Part shown: positions 1 through 9,411 of the stretch, piece after piece | How the letters are laid out: each line of letters starts with the position of its first letter | How positions within the stretch are numbered: position 1 is the first letter of the stretch | Assembly (NCBI GenBank): GCA_050952065.1 | Contig: JBMNKF010000005.1 | Coordinates: 1 to 64,000, forward strand | Direction: 5' to 3' | DNA: 64,000 nt | DNA from: JAXGZG01 sp050952065 | GTDB taxonomy: Bacteria; Bacillota; Sulfobacillia; Fermentithermobacillales; Fermentithermobacillaceae | Notes under the pieces: model-generated | What the model saw: only the letters and a program-made list of their open reading frames with translations | Told to the model about the DNA's origin: nothing | Databases searched by the model: none | Program-made: the position numbers and the translations under genes

Positions 1-11
1 GGTGAATAGCA

Positions 12-859
12 GTGCCGAAAATGCTCTACACGCCAAAACCTTGTGTGATCACTGAGGTTATCCCCCAAACCTACGACACCAACACCTATGTGATGGAGTT
101 TGTGGACGAAAAGGACAATGCGGAATTCAGTTGTTACCTGGGTCAGTTCAACATGCTCAGCGTGCTCGGATTGGAGAAGCGCCAATATCTATCTCTTCGG
201 GTCCTGGGGACCGTGGCGTCTTCCACCATACCGTAAGGAACGTCGGCAACGTGACGGGGGCTTTGGCCAAAATGAGGCCCAGGGTCCACCATCCACGTGA
301 GAGGGCCTTACGGGCGCGGATGGCCCATGGACGCCCTGCAAGGAAAAGACGTCCTAATAGTCGCGGGAGGCATCGGCCTAGCTCCGCTCCGCCCGGTTCT
401 GAAGGCTATCAGCCACGATCCGCGCAGGTTTGGGAATGTGGAAGTGCTTTACGGGGCAAGGTCACCCAAAGACCTTCTGTTCGTGCCCGAGTACGATGAT
501 TGGCGGTACTACATGAACCTTCATGTGAGCGTGGATACCCTGGACGGGACTCCGCCTGGAAAGTACCACGTGGGTGTAGTGACCACGCTTTTCTCCAAAA
601 TGACCATTACCCCAAAAATTCGGTAGTCCTCATGTGCGGACCGGAGGTCATGATGAGGTTTGCCGTCAGAGACCTTCTGGAAAGAGGGTTTGAGGGGGAT
701 AAGATGTACGTTTCACTGGAGCGTCGCATGCACTGCGGTGTAAGCAAATGCGGCAGGTGCCAGATTGGTCCCAAGTTTGTGTGCAAAGACGGTCCTGTGT
801 TTACATACAATGAGATCACGTCCCTGGTCGAGCCCGCGTTAGGAGGTATGGTCAGGTGA
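12..859 (+). CDS. hydG: Hydrogenase gamma subunit, FAD/NAD(P)-binding diaphorase (frameshifted)
   Basis: Electron-transfer subunit of a cytosolic [NiFe] (sulfhydrogenase-type) hydrogenase, of the ferredoxin-NADP reductase-like family; it would pass electrons between the hydrogenase iron-sulfur chain and NAD(P). The reading starts at a GTG, two bases after the stop of a gene that leaves the window on the left. Recognisable parts are the N-terminal FAD-binding barrel, a dinucleotide-binding segment (VLIVAGGIGLAPLRPVL), CGPEVMM, and a C-terminal 2Fe-2S cysteine cluster (MHCGVSKCGRCQIG). The protein is split over frames with shifts near 172, 255 and 613. The first and third are each repaired by adding one base to a homopolymer (GG and AAAAA). 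The 3' end overlaps hydD by 4 bases. The family call is firm; whether the shifts are real or sequencing errors cannot be settled here, and error is favoured. Confidence 0.82.
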
Positions 860-1629
860 CTACTGGTCAAGCAAGCAAACCCAAAGTAGCCGTGTACAAG
901 ATGTCTTCTTGTGCAGGTTGCCAATTGGAGTTCCTCAACTTGGAGCCCGTCCTCTTAGACCTTCTGGATTTGATCGACCTTTCATATTTTGTGATGGCCA
1001 GGCGCGACTGGGAAGATCCGCCTTACGATGTGGGTTTTGTAGAAGGAGCCATCACCTGCGGAGAGGAGATCGAGAAGCTGAAGAAAGCCCGGGCCGACTG
1101 CAGGGTCCTGGTGGCATTGGGAAGCTGTGCCGTTTTCGGCGGGATCCCATCTCTGAAGAACTGGTCGCCTGAAAGAGACATAGAAGCCAGGGTGTACGAA
1201 GACGTATCGGTTATCAACTCAACCAAGGCTCACCCAATATCCGAGTACGTCCCAGTTGATGCGGTCTTGAAGGGCTGCCCCGTGAGCCGCGACGAACTGG
1301 TGGAATTCGTCAAGGGCGCTTTGTTGGGGATCCGCCCGAACTTGCGACCCCACAGCGTATGCGTGGAGTGCAAACTCAACGAGAACGTGTGCTTAGCGCT
1401 GGAAGGCGAGGCTTGTATGGGCCCTGTGACTAGTGCGGGATGCAATGCCCTGTGCCTGCAGTTCGGTAGAACGTGTTCCGGGTGTCGTGGGCCTGCCAAC
1501 GATGCCAACGCTCCATCCCTGGCCAGGACCTTTACCGATATAGGGCTTCATAAGCCGGATGTAGTCCGTCGGTTCCGTAAATTCGCGGGGTTAACGGAGG
1601 AATTCGAGAAGGGGGCGGTGGGTCTATGA
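856..1629 (+). CDS. hydD: [NiFe] hydrogenase small (delta) subunit
   Basis: Small subunit of the cytosolic sulfhydrogenase-type [NiFe] hydrogenase, 257 aa, carrying iron-sulfur clusters that connect the NiFe site of HydA to the diaphorase. Visible are the proximal-cluster CxxC at residues 19-22 (SSCAGC), LGSCAVFGG, GCPVS, and a C-terminal cysteine-rich block (CVECKLNENVC, CSGC). No twin-arginine signal is present, so the enzyme is cytoplasmic. Start is GTG, in a GTGA overlap with hydG; the stop overlaps the ATG of hydA in the same way, so the subunits are translationally coupled. The family (group 3b-like) is clear; the exact subgroup is inferred from subunit composition. Confidence 0.92.
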   Translation: MTTGQASKPKVAVYKMSSCAGCQLEFLNLEPVLLDLLDLIDLSYFVMARRDWEDPPYDVGFVEGAITCGEEIEKLKKARADCRVLVALGSCAVFGGIPSLKNWSPERDIEARVYEDVSVINSTKAHPISEYVPVDAVLKGCPVSRDELVEFVKGALLGIRPNLRPHSVCVECKLNENVCLALEGEACMGPVTSAGCNALCLQFGRTCSGCRGPANDANAPSLARTFTDIGLHKPDVVRRFRKFAGLTEEFEKGAVGL

Positions 1630-2917
1630 GCACCCTAGATCGAAGCGTTAAGGTGCCGTATATAGCCCGGATCGAGGGTGAAGGCGCTCTAGATATCGAG
1701 GTAAAGGAAGGCAAGGTTGAAAAGGTTTTGCTTGACATCTACGAGCCTCCTCGCTTCTTTCAGGGTTCTTGGTTGGTCGCAAGTACGACGAGGTGGCTGA
1801 GATAGTTTCCAGGATCTGCGGGATATGTCCGGTGTCGCATCAAATGACCAGTTTGATGGCTGTGGAGGATGCTCTGGGAGTTAAGGTCAGTCCTCGGGTA
1901 GTCAAACTCCGTCGACTCTTGGCCCTTGCTCAATGGATACAGAGTCACGTGCTGCACATATACATGCTCGCGGCGCCGGACTTCTTGGGAGCAGAAAGCG
2001 TAGTAGCCCTGGCATCTATAGCGCCTGACGCTGTCAAGAGGGCACTTCGTCTGAAGAGGCTGGGGAACGACTTGACGGCTGCCATCGGAGGCAGGGAAGT
2101 GCACCCGGTAACTCCCGTTGTTGGAGGGTTTACGGCCATACCTTCGGAGGCAACTATGGAGCCTTTGAGAAAGCGTCTGGAACTCGCCATGGACGACGCT
2201 ATGGAGACAGTGGCTTTGGTTTCCACGTTCCAGGTGCCAGAATTCAGTTGGGATTGCGAGCACGTAGCCCTGCGGGGCGACGGCGAGTACCCCGTGAACC
2301 GCGGGCGGCTTGTTTCTTCCAGAGGACTCAACCTAGAGCCCAAGGATTACCGCAAGAGCATCAGAGAGCGTCAAGTTGAACACTCCAGCGCGCTGCATTC
2401 TACAGTGGAAGGTAGAGGCTCTTTCCTCGTGGGCCCCCTTGCCAGGCTGAATCTCAACCTGGACAACTTGGGCGATGCAGCCAGGACGGCCATGTGCCGC
2501 GGAGGAGTCGATTTCCCCAACAAAAATCCTTTCTACAGCGCGATGGCAAGGGCAATAGAGTTGGTGCAGGCCATAGATGACTCTATGAAACTCATAGACT
2601 CCATAGATTTTCGTGGTGACGAAGACAGGAGCCATGCAGTTACGCGAGGGCAAGGATACGCCATAACCGAGGCGCCTCGCGGGACATTGTACCATGCTTA
2701 CAGGGTGGATAGGGACGGCGTAGTCGAATTCGCCGATATCGTAACCCCCACGGCTCACAATGTCATGAACATGGAGGAGGATCTCAGGCGATTTGTCCCT
2801 ACCGTCATAGACCTTCCCCAGGATGAACTCACACTGAAGTGCGAAATGATTATCAGGAACTATGACCCGTGCATATCCTGCTCGGCCCACTTCTTGAAGG
2901 TAAGGGTGAAGAGATAG
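1626..2917 (+). CDS. hydA: [NiFe] hydrogenase large (alpha) subunit (frameshifted)
   Basis: Catalytic subunit holding the NiFe(CN)2CO centre. The four nickel-ligand cysteines are visible as RICGIC near the N-terminus and DPCISC at the C-terminus. The residues after DPCISCSAH form a short tail of the type removed by a maturation endopeptidase, and such a protease gene follows directly. The N-terminal 45 or so codons (ATG at 1626) and the rest of the protein are in different frames. A single missing base near 1763, in the run before TTCTTGG, would join them as FQGFLVGRKYDE. ATGA overlap with hydD. Assignment is firm; the frameshift is probably a sequence error. Confidence 0.88.
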
Positions 2918-2937
2918 GAGAGGCAGGTTCACCCGGT

Positions 2938-3447
2938 ATGGCTTCCAGGATCGTAGTCATAGGGATCGGCAATGAATTCCGTGGTGACGATGCTGCGGGA
3001 ATTGTGGTGGCAAGGGCCCTGCAAAAGGGGCCCTTGCCCTCTCATGTTAGCGTGGTTGAGGCTGGTCTGGCGGGACCAAGTCTGTTGAACATATGGATGG
3101 GCGCGGACTTGGCCATCGTTGTAGATGCGGTGACCGTAGAAAGAGACGGTGAGGATACTGCACTTCGCCCTGGCTCAGTAATGGAGATCAATGTGTCGGA
3201 CGTCCTCTTAGGTTCTGCGAGTTTTTGCTCTGATCGCGCTTCGTCTCACGGCTTTGGCCTCAGAGAGGCCCTGCAATTGGCTTCGGTACTGGGTTACCCC
3301 TACATGCCTCACAGACTGCGGGTCATTGGGATCTGCGCCGACCTGGCTAATCTCCACATCACCAACGGGGGATTGACGCCAGCGGTGGGCCGAGGATGCG
3401 CGGAGGCCGTCAAAGAGATACGCAAAACTATCTGCCTGCATCTGTGA
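2938..3447 (+). CDS. Hydrogenase maturation protease (HycI/HyaD family)
   Basis: Endopeptidase that clips the C-terminal tail of the [NiFe] large subunit after nickel insertion, 169 aa. It begins with the family motif GIGNEFRGDDAAG (metal-binding Glu and Asp), followed by VVDAV and, later, SSHGFGLREAL, where the His is the third conserved ligand. The chosen start is the ATG at 2938, 20 bases after the hydA stop and preceded by a purine-rich site (GATAGGAGAGG); a longer upstream reading would overlap hydA. It closes the hydrogenase operon and probably serves HydA only. Confidence 0.9.
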   Translation: MASRIVVIGIGNEFRGDDAAGIVVARALQKGPLPSHVSVVEAGLAGPSLLNIWMGADLAIVVDAVTVERDGEDTALRPGSVMEINVSDVLLGSASFCSDRASSHGFGLREALQLASVLGYPYMPHRLRVIGICADLANLHITNGGLTPAVGRGCAEAVKEIRKTICLHL

Positions 3448-3465
3448 TTCCCCAAGTTTCCTCGT

Positions 3466-3494
3466 GGTCGGAAGGCCATAGCGCGGCTCCGACC
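3466..3494 (+). terminator. Hairpin after the hydrogenase operon
   Basis: A 7-bp inverted repeat (GGTCGGA / TCCGACC) lies just downstream of the maturation protease. No clear T-tract follows, so terminator function is only a suggestion. Confidence 0.3.
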
Positions 3495-3700
3495 CTGCAG
3501 ATCTAAACAACCTTACGGATTTCTCGAAACATAAAGGTGAAAGCATCCATTTCAGGGTGCCCATCTTGTTCCGCTGCTTGGAGGACCCGCGTGGCCTTCC
3601 GGCGAACAACTCACCCGAAGTGGAACTCGTGTTTTCCACACTGTGTGAAGGAGGCCATCTTGTTCAGTGTCTGCACAACAACATGGGAGGTAAGGAGAAT

Positions 3701-6079
3701 ATGTCGAGAAAGCGGAGAACGTGTCTATTGGCTGTTACACTGCTTTTTTCCTTGTTGCTGACGGCAGCGTCTATGGCAATGCCACTCCGGCGGAACTTGA
3801 TAGACACTGGGCTAAGGATGCCGTTCTTCGGTGGAATTCACGAGGTATCGTCAAAGGTTACCCCGACGGGTCGTTGAAACCAGATGGACTAATTACTAGG
3901 GCGGAATTTGCAGCGCTCATTAACAGGACATTTGGATTCACCGACACCGAGTCCGTAGATTTTTCCGATGTACACGGTGGGGATTGGTTCGCAGAGGACA
4001 TAGAGAAGGCTTACGCCGCGGGTTATCTCATGGGATATGACGACGGAACAGCACAACCTGACGCACACATCACAAGACAGGAAGCGGCACTCGTTCTGGC
4101 GAGGCTTCAGGCCTTGGGCCAAGATGTCGAAGACTATCCGTTTACAGACGCCGCCGTGATTCCTGACTGGAGCAGATGGGCTGTAATGGCGTGTGCTCGC
4201 AGAGGACTTATGGTTGGATACCCTGATGGGGCATTTCGGCCCGAAGCAGGTATCACTAGGGCTGAAACGGTCACCATTCTGGACCGGGTGTTCGCCGAGG
4301 TCTACAACGAGCCCGGCGTATACGGTTCTGAGGTTGTGACCGAGGTTGATGGTAGCGTTGTCGTAACCGCCGCAGGCGTCATACTTAAGAATGTCACCAT
4401 CACGGGTGACCTTCTGATCGCCCAGGCTGTAGGCGATGGTGAAGTCACCCTGGAAAGCGTCATAGTCGAAGGCACGACTCAGATAAGTGGCGGGGGCGCA
4501 CACAGCGTGATCGTCATTGACTCGATCCTCGGCACCGTCACCATAGACAAGGAAAATGTCACCTTATTTGCACAAGGTAAGACTCGGATCGATGTCGTCA
4601 ACCTGGAAGCGTCCGCCAGAATCGAAGAGCAAGACATTGAGGGCGAAGGCATCAATAACGTTGTTGTGGGTCAAGGCCTTCCTCCGGGCACGACTGTTGT
4701 CTTGGTGGGGAATTTCAATGAGGTTGTGTTCAGCTCGGGTTCGGTCACTCTGGAGCTAGAGGATGGCCGTATTGTGGAGTTGGTTACGGGTCCGGATGCG
4801 GGCAACGCAAGTATCGTCCTGCAGCAAGGAACCTCGGTGGGGATCCTGAACCTGAACTCCCCGGCCAACGTATCCGGCGAAGGCTCCATCGAGGAGGCTA
4901 GGATAGAATCTTCCGGCTGCACCCTAGAGCAGACGCCGACCAGAGTGGTATTGGGTGAGGATGTGACAGCTACCGTGGGTGGGTCAACTGTTGGCGAGTC
5001 ACAGCCGCCCGTCAGTGAACCGCAAGTGATACCGGTAAGCTCCATTGCCATCAATGAAGAGGATTGTGAGCTGGAGGAAGGAGCAACCCTTCAGTTGACA
5101 GTCAAGATTGAACCACAAAACGCCACAAACAAAGGGGTTATCTGGCAGTCTGGCGATGAGACTGTGGCGACAGTAAGTCAGGCTGGTTTGGTGACAGCTG
5201 TTGCCGAAGGTCAGGCCACTATTACGGTAACCGCCTACGATGGTGGCAAGACAGATACGGTGACCATTACTGTCATCAGTTTGGCACGTGTCAGTAACCA
5301 GGATGAACTGACAAGTTCCATTTCCGCAGGCGGGAGGATTCTGGTTACCGCGGGCGATAATGAGCTGACGTTGGGTAACAATATTGAAGTCGGCAGCCAG
5401 ACGACTGTCGACCTAAACGGCAGCACCCAGAAGATCGAGGACTCAATCTGCGCCCAGCAGGGTCAAAGCTTCACCATGGTCAACGGTGTTGTTGTGAAGC
5501 ACGACACCTATGGCAAGGTTCGCTTCGATACCAAAGACGGCTTAGTGCAAACCGGCTTGTTCGAAAAACGTGACGTTCTTGAATGCCTTGCCCGCTCCTT
5601 GGGCTGCTGTAAGCTCCGATGCAGTGGATGAAATGATCCAAATCGTGCCTAGAGAAGGCAGTGGGACCTATGTTTTCAGAAACTGCACTTTCATAAACGC
5701 CAATGTCAAAATCAACGGCTTGAGCGGTGTTACACTAGGCTCCGTCTCAGTGGTATTCGAGAACTGTACCTTCAACAACTGGGGCAGCTCACCGGTTGTC
5801 GATATCGGCCCATACGCAGTGGGCACAGTCACTATGACCGGTTGTACTTTCAATATGGATGCGACTGGACCTGTAAGTCTGGTAACCAAGATGCCGAATT
5901 CTATGAACACCATTTCCGTTTCCATCTCTGACAGCACTGTCAATGGCACTAAAGTGGAACCCAATGAGGAAGAAGGAATCAAGGTTTCCTTCATCCAGTG
6001 GGTCAAGTTAGGCAACGTTGATGAGGCTACCAACATAACCTACAACGGAGGGACAGAAGGTTTCGTAGTCGGTCCATAG
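3701..6079 (+). CDS. S-layer homology (SLH) surface protein with Ig-like domain (frameshifted)
   Basis: Secreted cell-surface protein of about 790 aa. The start is the ATG at 3701 behind GGGAGGTAAGGAGA; it opens a signal peptide (basic MSRKRR, then a leucine-rich core ending AASMA). Three SLH repeats follow (GYPDGSLKPDGLITRAE, GYDDGTAQPDAHITRQE, GYPDGAFRPEAGITRAE), which in this family bind pyruvylated secondary wall polymer. Then come valine-rich short repeats resembling a beta-helix, a Big_2/Ig-like domain near 5040-5280, and a further beta-helix-like tail. Two single-base shifts break the frame: near 3775, at the end of the signal peptide, and at 5564-5568, where five A's should be six to read FEKNVTFLNALP. 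No enzymatic motif is seen. The role (S-layer or adhesin) is inferred from domains. Confidence 0.85.
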
Positions 6080-6148
6080 GTAACCAGTTGTGGCAGTGGG
6101 TTTCCGGTTCAGAATAGCCGAGGAGCCCGCCACTACGCAGTTAAATAT

Positions 6149-6195
6149 CTCCCGTGAGAGGGTAGGCTATGAGGCTCTCTTACGGGAGTCTTTTT
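6149..6195 (+). terminator. Rho-independent terminator of the SLH gene
   Basis: An inverted repeat (CTCCCGTGAGAG paired with CTCTCTTACGGGAG) is followed by TCTTTTTG. It lies about 70 bases after the SLH protein stop. Confidence 0.85.
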
Positions 6196-6265
6196 GTTCG
6201 GACGTAGAGGTTCGTCTCGAGAAATCCCTTTTTGGGACTGATCCGGGACTAAGAAGCGAACAAGG

Positions 6266-6340
6266 TGGTGGCCCCAACGGGAATCGAACCCGTGTTACCG
6301 CCTTGAAAGGGCGGTGTCTTGACCTCTTGACCATGGGGCC
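6266..6340 (-). tRNA. tRNA-Glu (TTC)
   Basis: On the minus strand the sequence begins GGCCCCATGGTCAAGAGG, has anticodon loop CCTTTCAA (TTC), T-loop GGTTCGATTCC and an encoded CCA end. The acceptor stem GGCCCCA/TGGGGCC is perfect. It is the last of three tandem tRNAs reading Asn-Met-Glu. Confidence 0.96.
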
Positions 6341-6365
6341 ACGGCAATCGCGGCTGTAGATCAAA

Positions 6366-6440
6366 TGGTGCGCCCGGGGTGCATCGAACACCCGACCAAT
6401 CGGTTATGAGCCGACCGCTCTGCCACTGAGCTACGGGCGC
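6366..6440 (-). tRNA. tRNA-Met (CAT), probably elongator
   Basis: The minus strand begins GCGCCCGTAGCTCAGTGG, with anticodon loop CTCATAA (CAT), T-loop TGTTCGATGC and encoded CCA. The acceptor stem GCGCCCG/CGGGCGC is perfect. The anticodon arm GGTCGGCTCATAACCGA resembles clostridial elongator tRNA-Met. A CAT tRNA could also be the lysidine-modified Ile2 species, which would need a family model to exclude. Confidence 0.92.
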
Positions 6441-6459
6441 ATCAAATAGCAACGTTTTG

Positions 6460-6534
6460 TGGCTCCCCGAGCAGGACTCGAACCTGCAACCCTCCGGTTA
6501 ACAGCCGGATGCTCTGCCATTGAGCTATCGAGGA
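6460..6534 (-). tRNA. tRNA-Asn (GTT)
   Basis: The minus strand begins TCCTCGATAGCTCAATGG, has anticodon loop CTGTTAAC (GTT), T-loop GGTTCGAGTCC, discriminator G and encoded CCA. The acceptor stem has one G-U pair. It is the first of the three-gene tRNA cluster. Confidence 0.96.
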
Positions 6535-6682
6535 GCGACAAAGATACTATACCCGTTGAACGTGGAGTCTGTCAAGAGAACTGGCCAATAAGGATCGTGT
6601 AACCTTTGTTTTCCGCATGAAACCGCCTTCTGGAGGACAGTATACATGCGAGTCCACTATGGCTGGTCAGGAGGTGATTCGT

Positions 6683-7021
6683 GTGGGCAATTCATGGATC
6701 GGAGCGATTATACGGTTCGTAGTGTCGGCGATTGTACTCATGGTAATGGGGCTTGTTCTGCCAGGTTTCTCGGTATTCGGATTTGTCAACGCCTTGTTGG
6801 CGGCAGTCGTCATCGCAGCCATTGGCTGGGCCGTGGAAGCTATCCTTGGCCAAAGAGTGTCGCCACAATCTAGAGGAATTGTCGGTTTCATCGTGGCGGC
6901 TGTAGTGATTTACGCCGCTCAGTACCTGGTTCCCGGCATGAGAGTCACCGTTCTTGGAGCCCTTCTCGCATCACTAGTTGTGGGCATCATAGATGCGTTC
7001 GTTCCGACAGTCATAAGGTAG
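6683..7021 (+). CDS. Small four-helix membrane protein, phage holin family 4-like
   Basis: A 112-aa integral membrane protein with four hydrophobic segments and few polar residues, resembling the phage_holin_4_2/YvlD group of chromosomal membrane proteins. Despite the name there are no phage genes nearby, so a lytic role is unlikely. The GTG at 6683 was chosen because a strong ribosome site (AGGAGGTGA, 6670-6677) precedes it by five bases; an upstream in-frame ATG at 6617 lacks such a site. It precedes spoIIP, and a link to sporulation is possible but not shown. Confidence 0.75.
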   Translation: MGNSWIGAIIRFVVSAIVLMVMGLVLPGFSVFGFVNALLAAVVIAAIGWAVEAILGQRVSPQSRGIVGFIVAAVVIYAAQYLVPGMRVTVLGALLASLVVGIIDAFVPTVIR

Positions 7022-7110
7022 ATTCGGTAGACGCTCACCAAGCGGGTCAGGGGTAGTCCGGACATTATCTTCCACTCGTCCACATATCCAAATGAGGGAG
7101 GGTGGAAAGG

Positions 7111-8211
7111 GTGAAAAGTCAACGGACGTCTCTGGCCCGTGTCATGTTGTGGCAGGGGCTCTTGGCTCTTGTCCTTCTGGTTTTCACGCTGTCCATTCGG
7201 CCCAATGTCTGGCAACCCGCCTTCGGCGGCAGCGAGACAGGGCGCATCATCTCTGGGGTCCGCACGCCGTCCGTCTTCGACTTACTCTGGAGCCGTGACG
7301 ATCTGGCCAAGACTATTCTTCGAATGGGGTTTCCGATCATCCAGTATCTTGAGGGATATCGCCAAGATGCCGACATGCCGAGTTTGGCCTCTCAGTTTCT
7401 GGGCTGGTTTCTGGGTTTTATGCCGCGAGGAGTCTCACAACTCGCTGTTTCTTTGTTCCCAGGGGGACTCCTAGACAATCTGACCGACGGTTCGGGAGAC
7501 CTTGAGGAATTAGAGAAGGACTGGGGCATCACACCTGTCCTTTACACGTTGCCGCCGGGTGAAGGTATGCCTGCCGCTGTGGCGATGCCCGACAAGCCCA
7601 TGGTGGCCATCTACCACACCCACGCAACCGAATCCTATCTGCCGGCTATCGGAAAGAAGGGAGCGGCCAACGCGTTCACCGATGATATGAGCAAGTCAGT
7701 GGTTCAAGTTGGCGAGATGCTCGTATCCCAACTGGAGGAGAGATACAGGATACCGTGCGTCCACTCAAAGACCGTTCACGACGAGGATGCTAGGACTGGG
7801 GCCTACTATCGTTCCGAATCTACCGTTAAGGCGCTTCTGCAGAAGTACCCGTCCTGTGATGTGCTGCTGGACATCCACCGTGACAGCCAACCCAGGAATA
7901 CAACAGCCGTGACCATTCGCGGAAAGCCATACGCCAGGCTTCTCATGGTCATAGGTACCAACAACCAGAACTGGGTTGAAAACTACCACTTTGCCCGAAG
8001 CATCACATCCAAGTTGGAAGAGAACTACCCGGGGATATCCAGAGGAATCCTGTACGCGTCTGCCAACTACAATCAAAACTATTCCCCTAAGGCTCTGGTT
8101 GTGGAGGTAGGGGGAGTAGATAATACTCTCGCCGAATGCAAGAATAGCATGGAGGCCCTTGCATGGGCAGTGGCGGCCACCATTCTTCCTGCTGCTCCCC
8201 CCAGACCGTGA
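7111..8211 (+). CDS. spoIIP: Stage II sporulation protein P (SpoIIP)
   Basis: Septal peptidoglycan hydrolase (amidase and endopeptidase) that works with SpoIID and SpoIIM to thin septal wall and drive engulfment of the forespore. An N-terminal membrane anchor (MLWQGLLALVLLVFTLSI) precedes a 250-residue extracellular domain. Family signatures seen are VAIYHTHATESY (metal-binding HTH), DILLD-type LLDIHRDS, MVIGTNNQNW, and a C-terminal VEVGGVDNTLAEC. GTG at 7111 sits behind GAGGGAGGG; a GTG at 7102 is an alternative. A separate transcription unit from hrcA, whose promoter lies just downstream. Confidence 0.93.
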   Translation: MKSQRTSLARVMLWQGLLALVLLVFTLSIRPNVWQPAFGGSETGRIISGVRTPSVFDLLWSRDDLAKTILRMGFPIIQYLEGYRQDADMPSLASQFLGWFLGFMPRGVSQLAVSLFPGGLLDNLTDGSGDLEELEKDWGITPVLYTLPPGEGMPAAVAMPDKPMVAIYHTHATESYLPAIGKKGAANAFTDDMSKSVVQVGEMLVSQLEERYRIPCVHSKTVHDEDARTGAYYRSESTVKALLQKYPSCDVLLDIHRDSQPRNTTAVTIRGKPYARLLMVIGTNNQNWVENYHFARSITSKLEENYPGISRGILYASANYNQNYSPKALVVEVGGVDNTLAECKNSMEALAWAVAATILPAAPPRP

Positions 8212-8223
8212 GACGGGCACCCG

Positions 8224-8253
8224 TTGACACCTCGGCTCGTCACGTGCTATCTT
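8224..8253 (+). promoter_or_regulatory. Sigma-A-type promoter of the hrcA heat-shock operon
   Basis: TTGACA at 8224-8229 and TATCTT at 8248-8253 with an 18-base spacer. The start would fall about 8260, just before the CIRCE operator, which is the usual architecture for HrcA control. Confidence 0.7.
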
Positions 8254-8262
8254 CCAATTAGA

Positions 8263-8289
8263 TTAGCACTCTCAATGGGTGAGTGCTAA
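8263..8289 (+). promoter_or_regulatory. CIRCE operator (HrcA-binding site)
   Basis: A perfect TTAGCACTC-N9-GAGTGCTAA inverted repeat, exactly matching the known CIRCE consensus. It lies between the promoter and the GTG of hrcA, so HrcA should repress its own gene, the chaperonin and dnaJ until heat stress. Confidence 0.97.
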
Positions 8290-8307
8290 CGAAGGAGGGT
8301 CGTCCAA

Positions 8308-9333
8308 GTGGCTCTCGATGATAGAAAGGCACGTGTGCTTAGGGCGGTGGTCGAAGAACACATCGAAACAGGGCTTCCCGTGGGTTCTCGGGTCATTGCC
8401 CGCAGATACTCCTTGGGCGTTAGCCCTGCTACCATACGAAACGAGATGGCCGATCTCGAAGACACAGGCTATCTCGACAAGCCCCACACCTCGTCAGGCA
8501 GAGTCCCGTCTGACAGGGGGTACAGACTATATGTTGATGAGCTTATGCCCGAAAGGGGACTGTCTCAAGACGAGATTGCGTCCCTTGAAGTGTTGTTCAG
8601 GTCAAAGGCCAAGGACGTGGTCTCTGTTCTTAAGGAGACCGTGAAGGCAATCTCGGAGACTACCAACTATCTCGGATTTGTTCTTGGACCGGATTCGGGC
8701 AGTGTTACCTACACGGGAGTTCACCTTCTGCCCGCGTCAGTTGGGAAGGCGCTCTTGGTGATTATCACCGACGTCGGGGTTGTGGATACATGCTTGATTG
8801 AGGTGCCGCCCATGCCTGACGATGAGATACGCCGGGTTTCCGACATGCTGTCGCGATACCTCAGTAACGTGGAGCTGTCCAGAGTGCCCGATCGGGCTCA
8901 TCTGATGCTTCACGAAGAAGCGTCCCGGTACAGTGAGATAGTGGATCAGGTAGTTGAGTGCCTTAGGAGTCTCCAGGCGATGCCCGAGGGTGAGAGACTT
9001 ATGGTAAGCGGGGCCGTTAATCTACTGAGCCAGCCTGAGTTCAGGGATGTGGACAGAGTCAGGCATCTGTTCTCGGCCATAGAAAGCGAAGGGTTGATCC
9101 AGTATCTCTTGGAGCGGCGATCACAAACGGAGAGCCCTGCCATTTCCATTGGCGCCGAGAACGAGTCTTCAGCCGTTAAGGATCTGAGCATGGTCTACGG
9201 TAGATTTTCCGCAGGTAGAATTGAAGGCACAGTAGGCTTGTTGGGGCCGAAGAGAATGGATTATTCTAAGGCAGTGGCAATAGTGCGGTTTCTTGAGAGT
9301 CGCTTGTCGCGCTATCTGTCGCGGCTGCAGTAG
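8308..9333 (+). CDS. hrcA: Heat-inducible transcription repressor HrcA
   Basis: Repressor of class I heat-shock genes, 341 aa. It has an N-terminal winged helix (VGSRVIARRYSLGVSPATIR, then NEMADLEDTGYL) and a GAF-like domain. GTG start at 8308 is preceded by AAGGAGGG. First gene of the operon and preceded by its own CIRCE operator. In most Bacillota grpE-dnaK follow; here the next gene is an archaeal-like chaperonin. Confidence 0.97.
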   Translation: MALDDRKARVLRAVVEEHIETGLPVGSRVIARRYSLGVSPATIRNEMADLEDTGYLDKPHTSSGRVPSDRGYRLYVDELMPERGLSQDEIASLEVLFRSKAKDVVSVLKETVKAISETTNYLGFVLGPDSGSVTYTGVHLLPASVGKALLVIITDVGVVDTCLIEVPPMPDDEIRRVSDMLSRYLSNVELSRVPDRAHLMLHEEASRYSEIVDQVVECLRSLQAMPEGERLMVSGAVNLLSQPEFRDVDRVRHLFSAIESEGLIQYLLERRSQTESPAISIGAENESSAVKDLSMVYGRFSAGRIEGTVGLLGPKRMDYSKAVAIVRFLESRLSRYLSRLQ

Positions 9334-9411
9334 AACGCAGAAGCCGAAACCCAGAACCTATCACATGGACGAGACAGGCCGGAAAACTGATCAGTGGTCA
9401 GGAGGAAGAAG

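Noticed and set aside
12..859. hydG as a genuine pseudogene
   Set aside because: All domains remain, at least two of the three shifts are one-base homopolymer changes, and the same type of change occurs in essential dnaG.
1760..2263. Long minus-strand reading opposite hydA
   Set aside because: It is the shadow of hydA; composition and lack of motifs give no support for an antisense gene.
3448..3700. c-di-GMP riboswitch in front of the first SLH gene
   Set aside because: The hallmark GEMM-I and GEMM-II blocks are absent.
6683..7021. Prophage, suggested by a holin-like protein
   Set aside because: No other phage genes are present, and this family of small membrane proteins is common on chromosomes.
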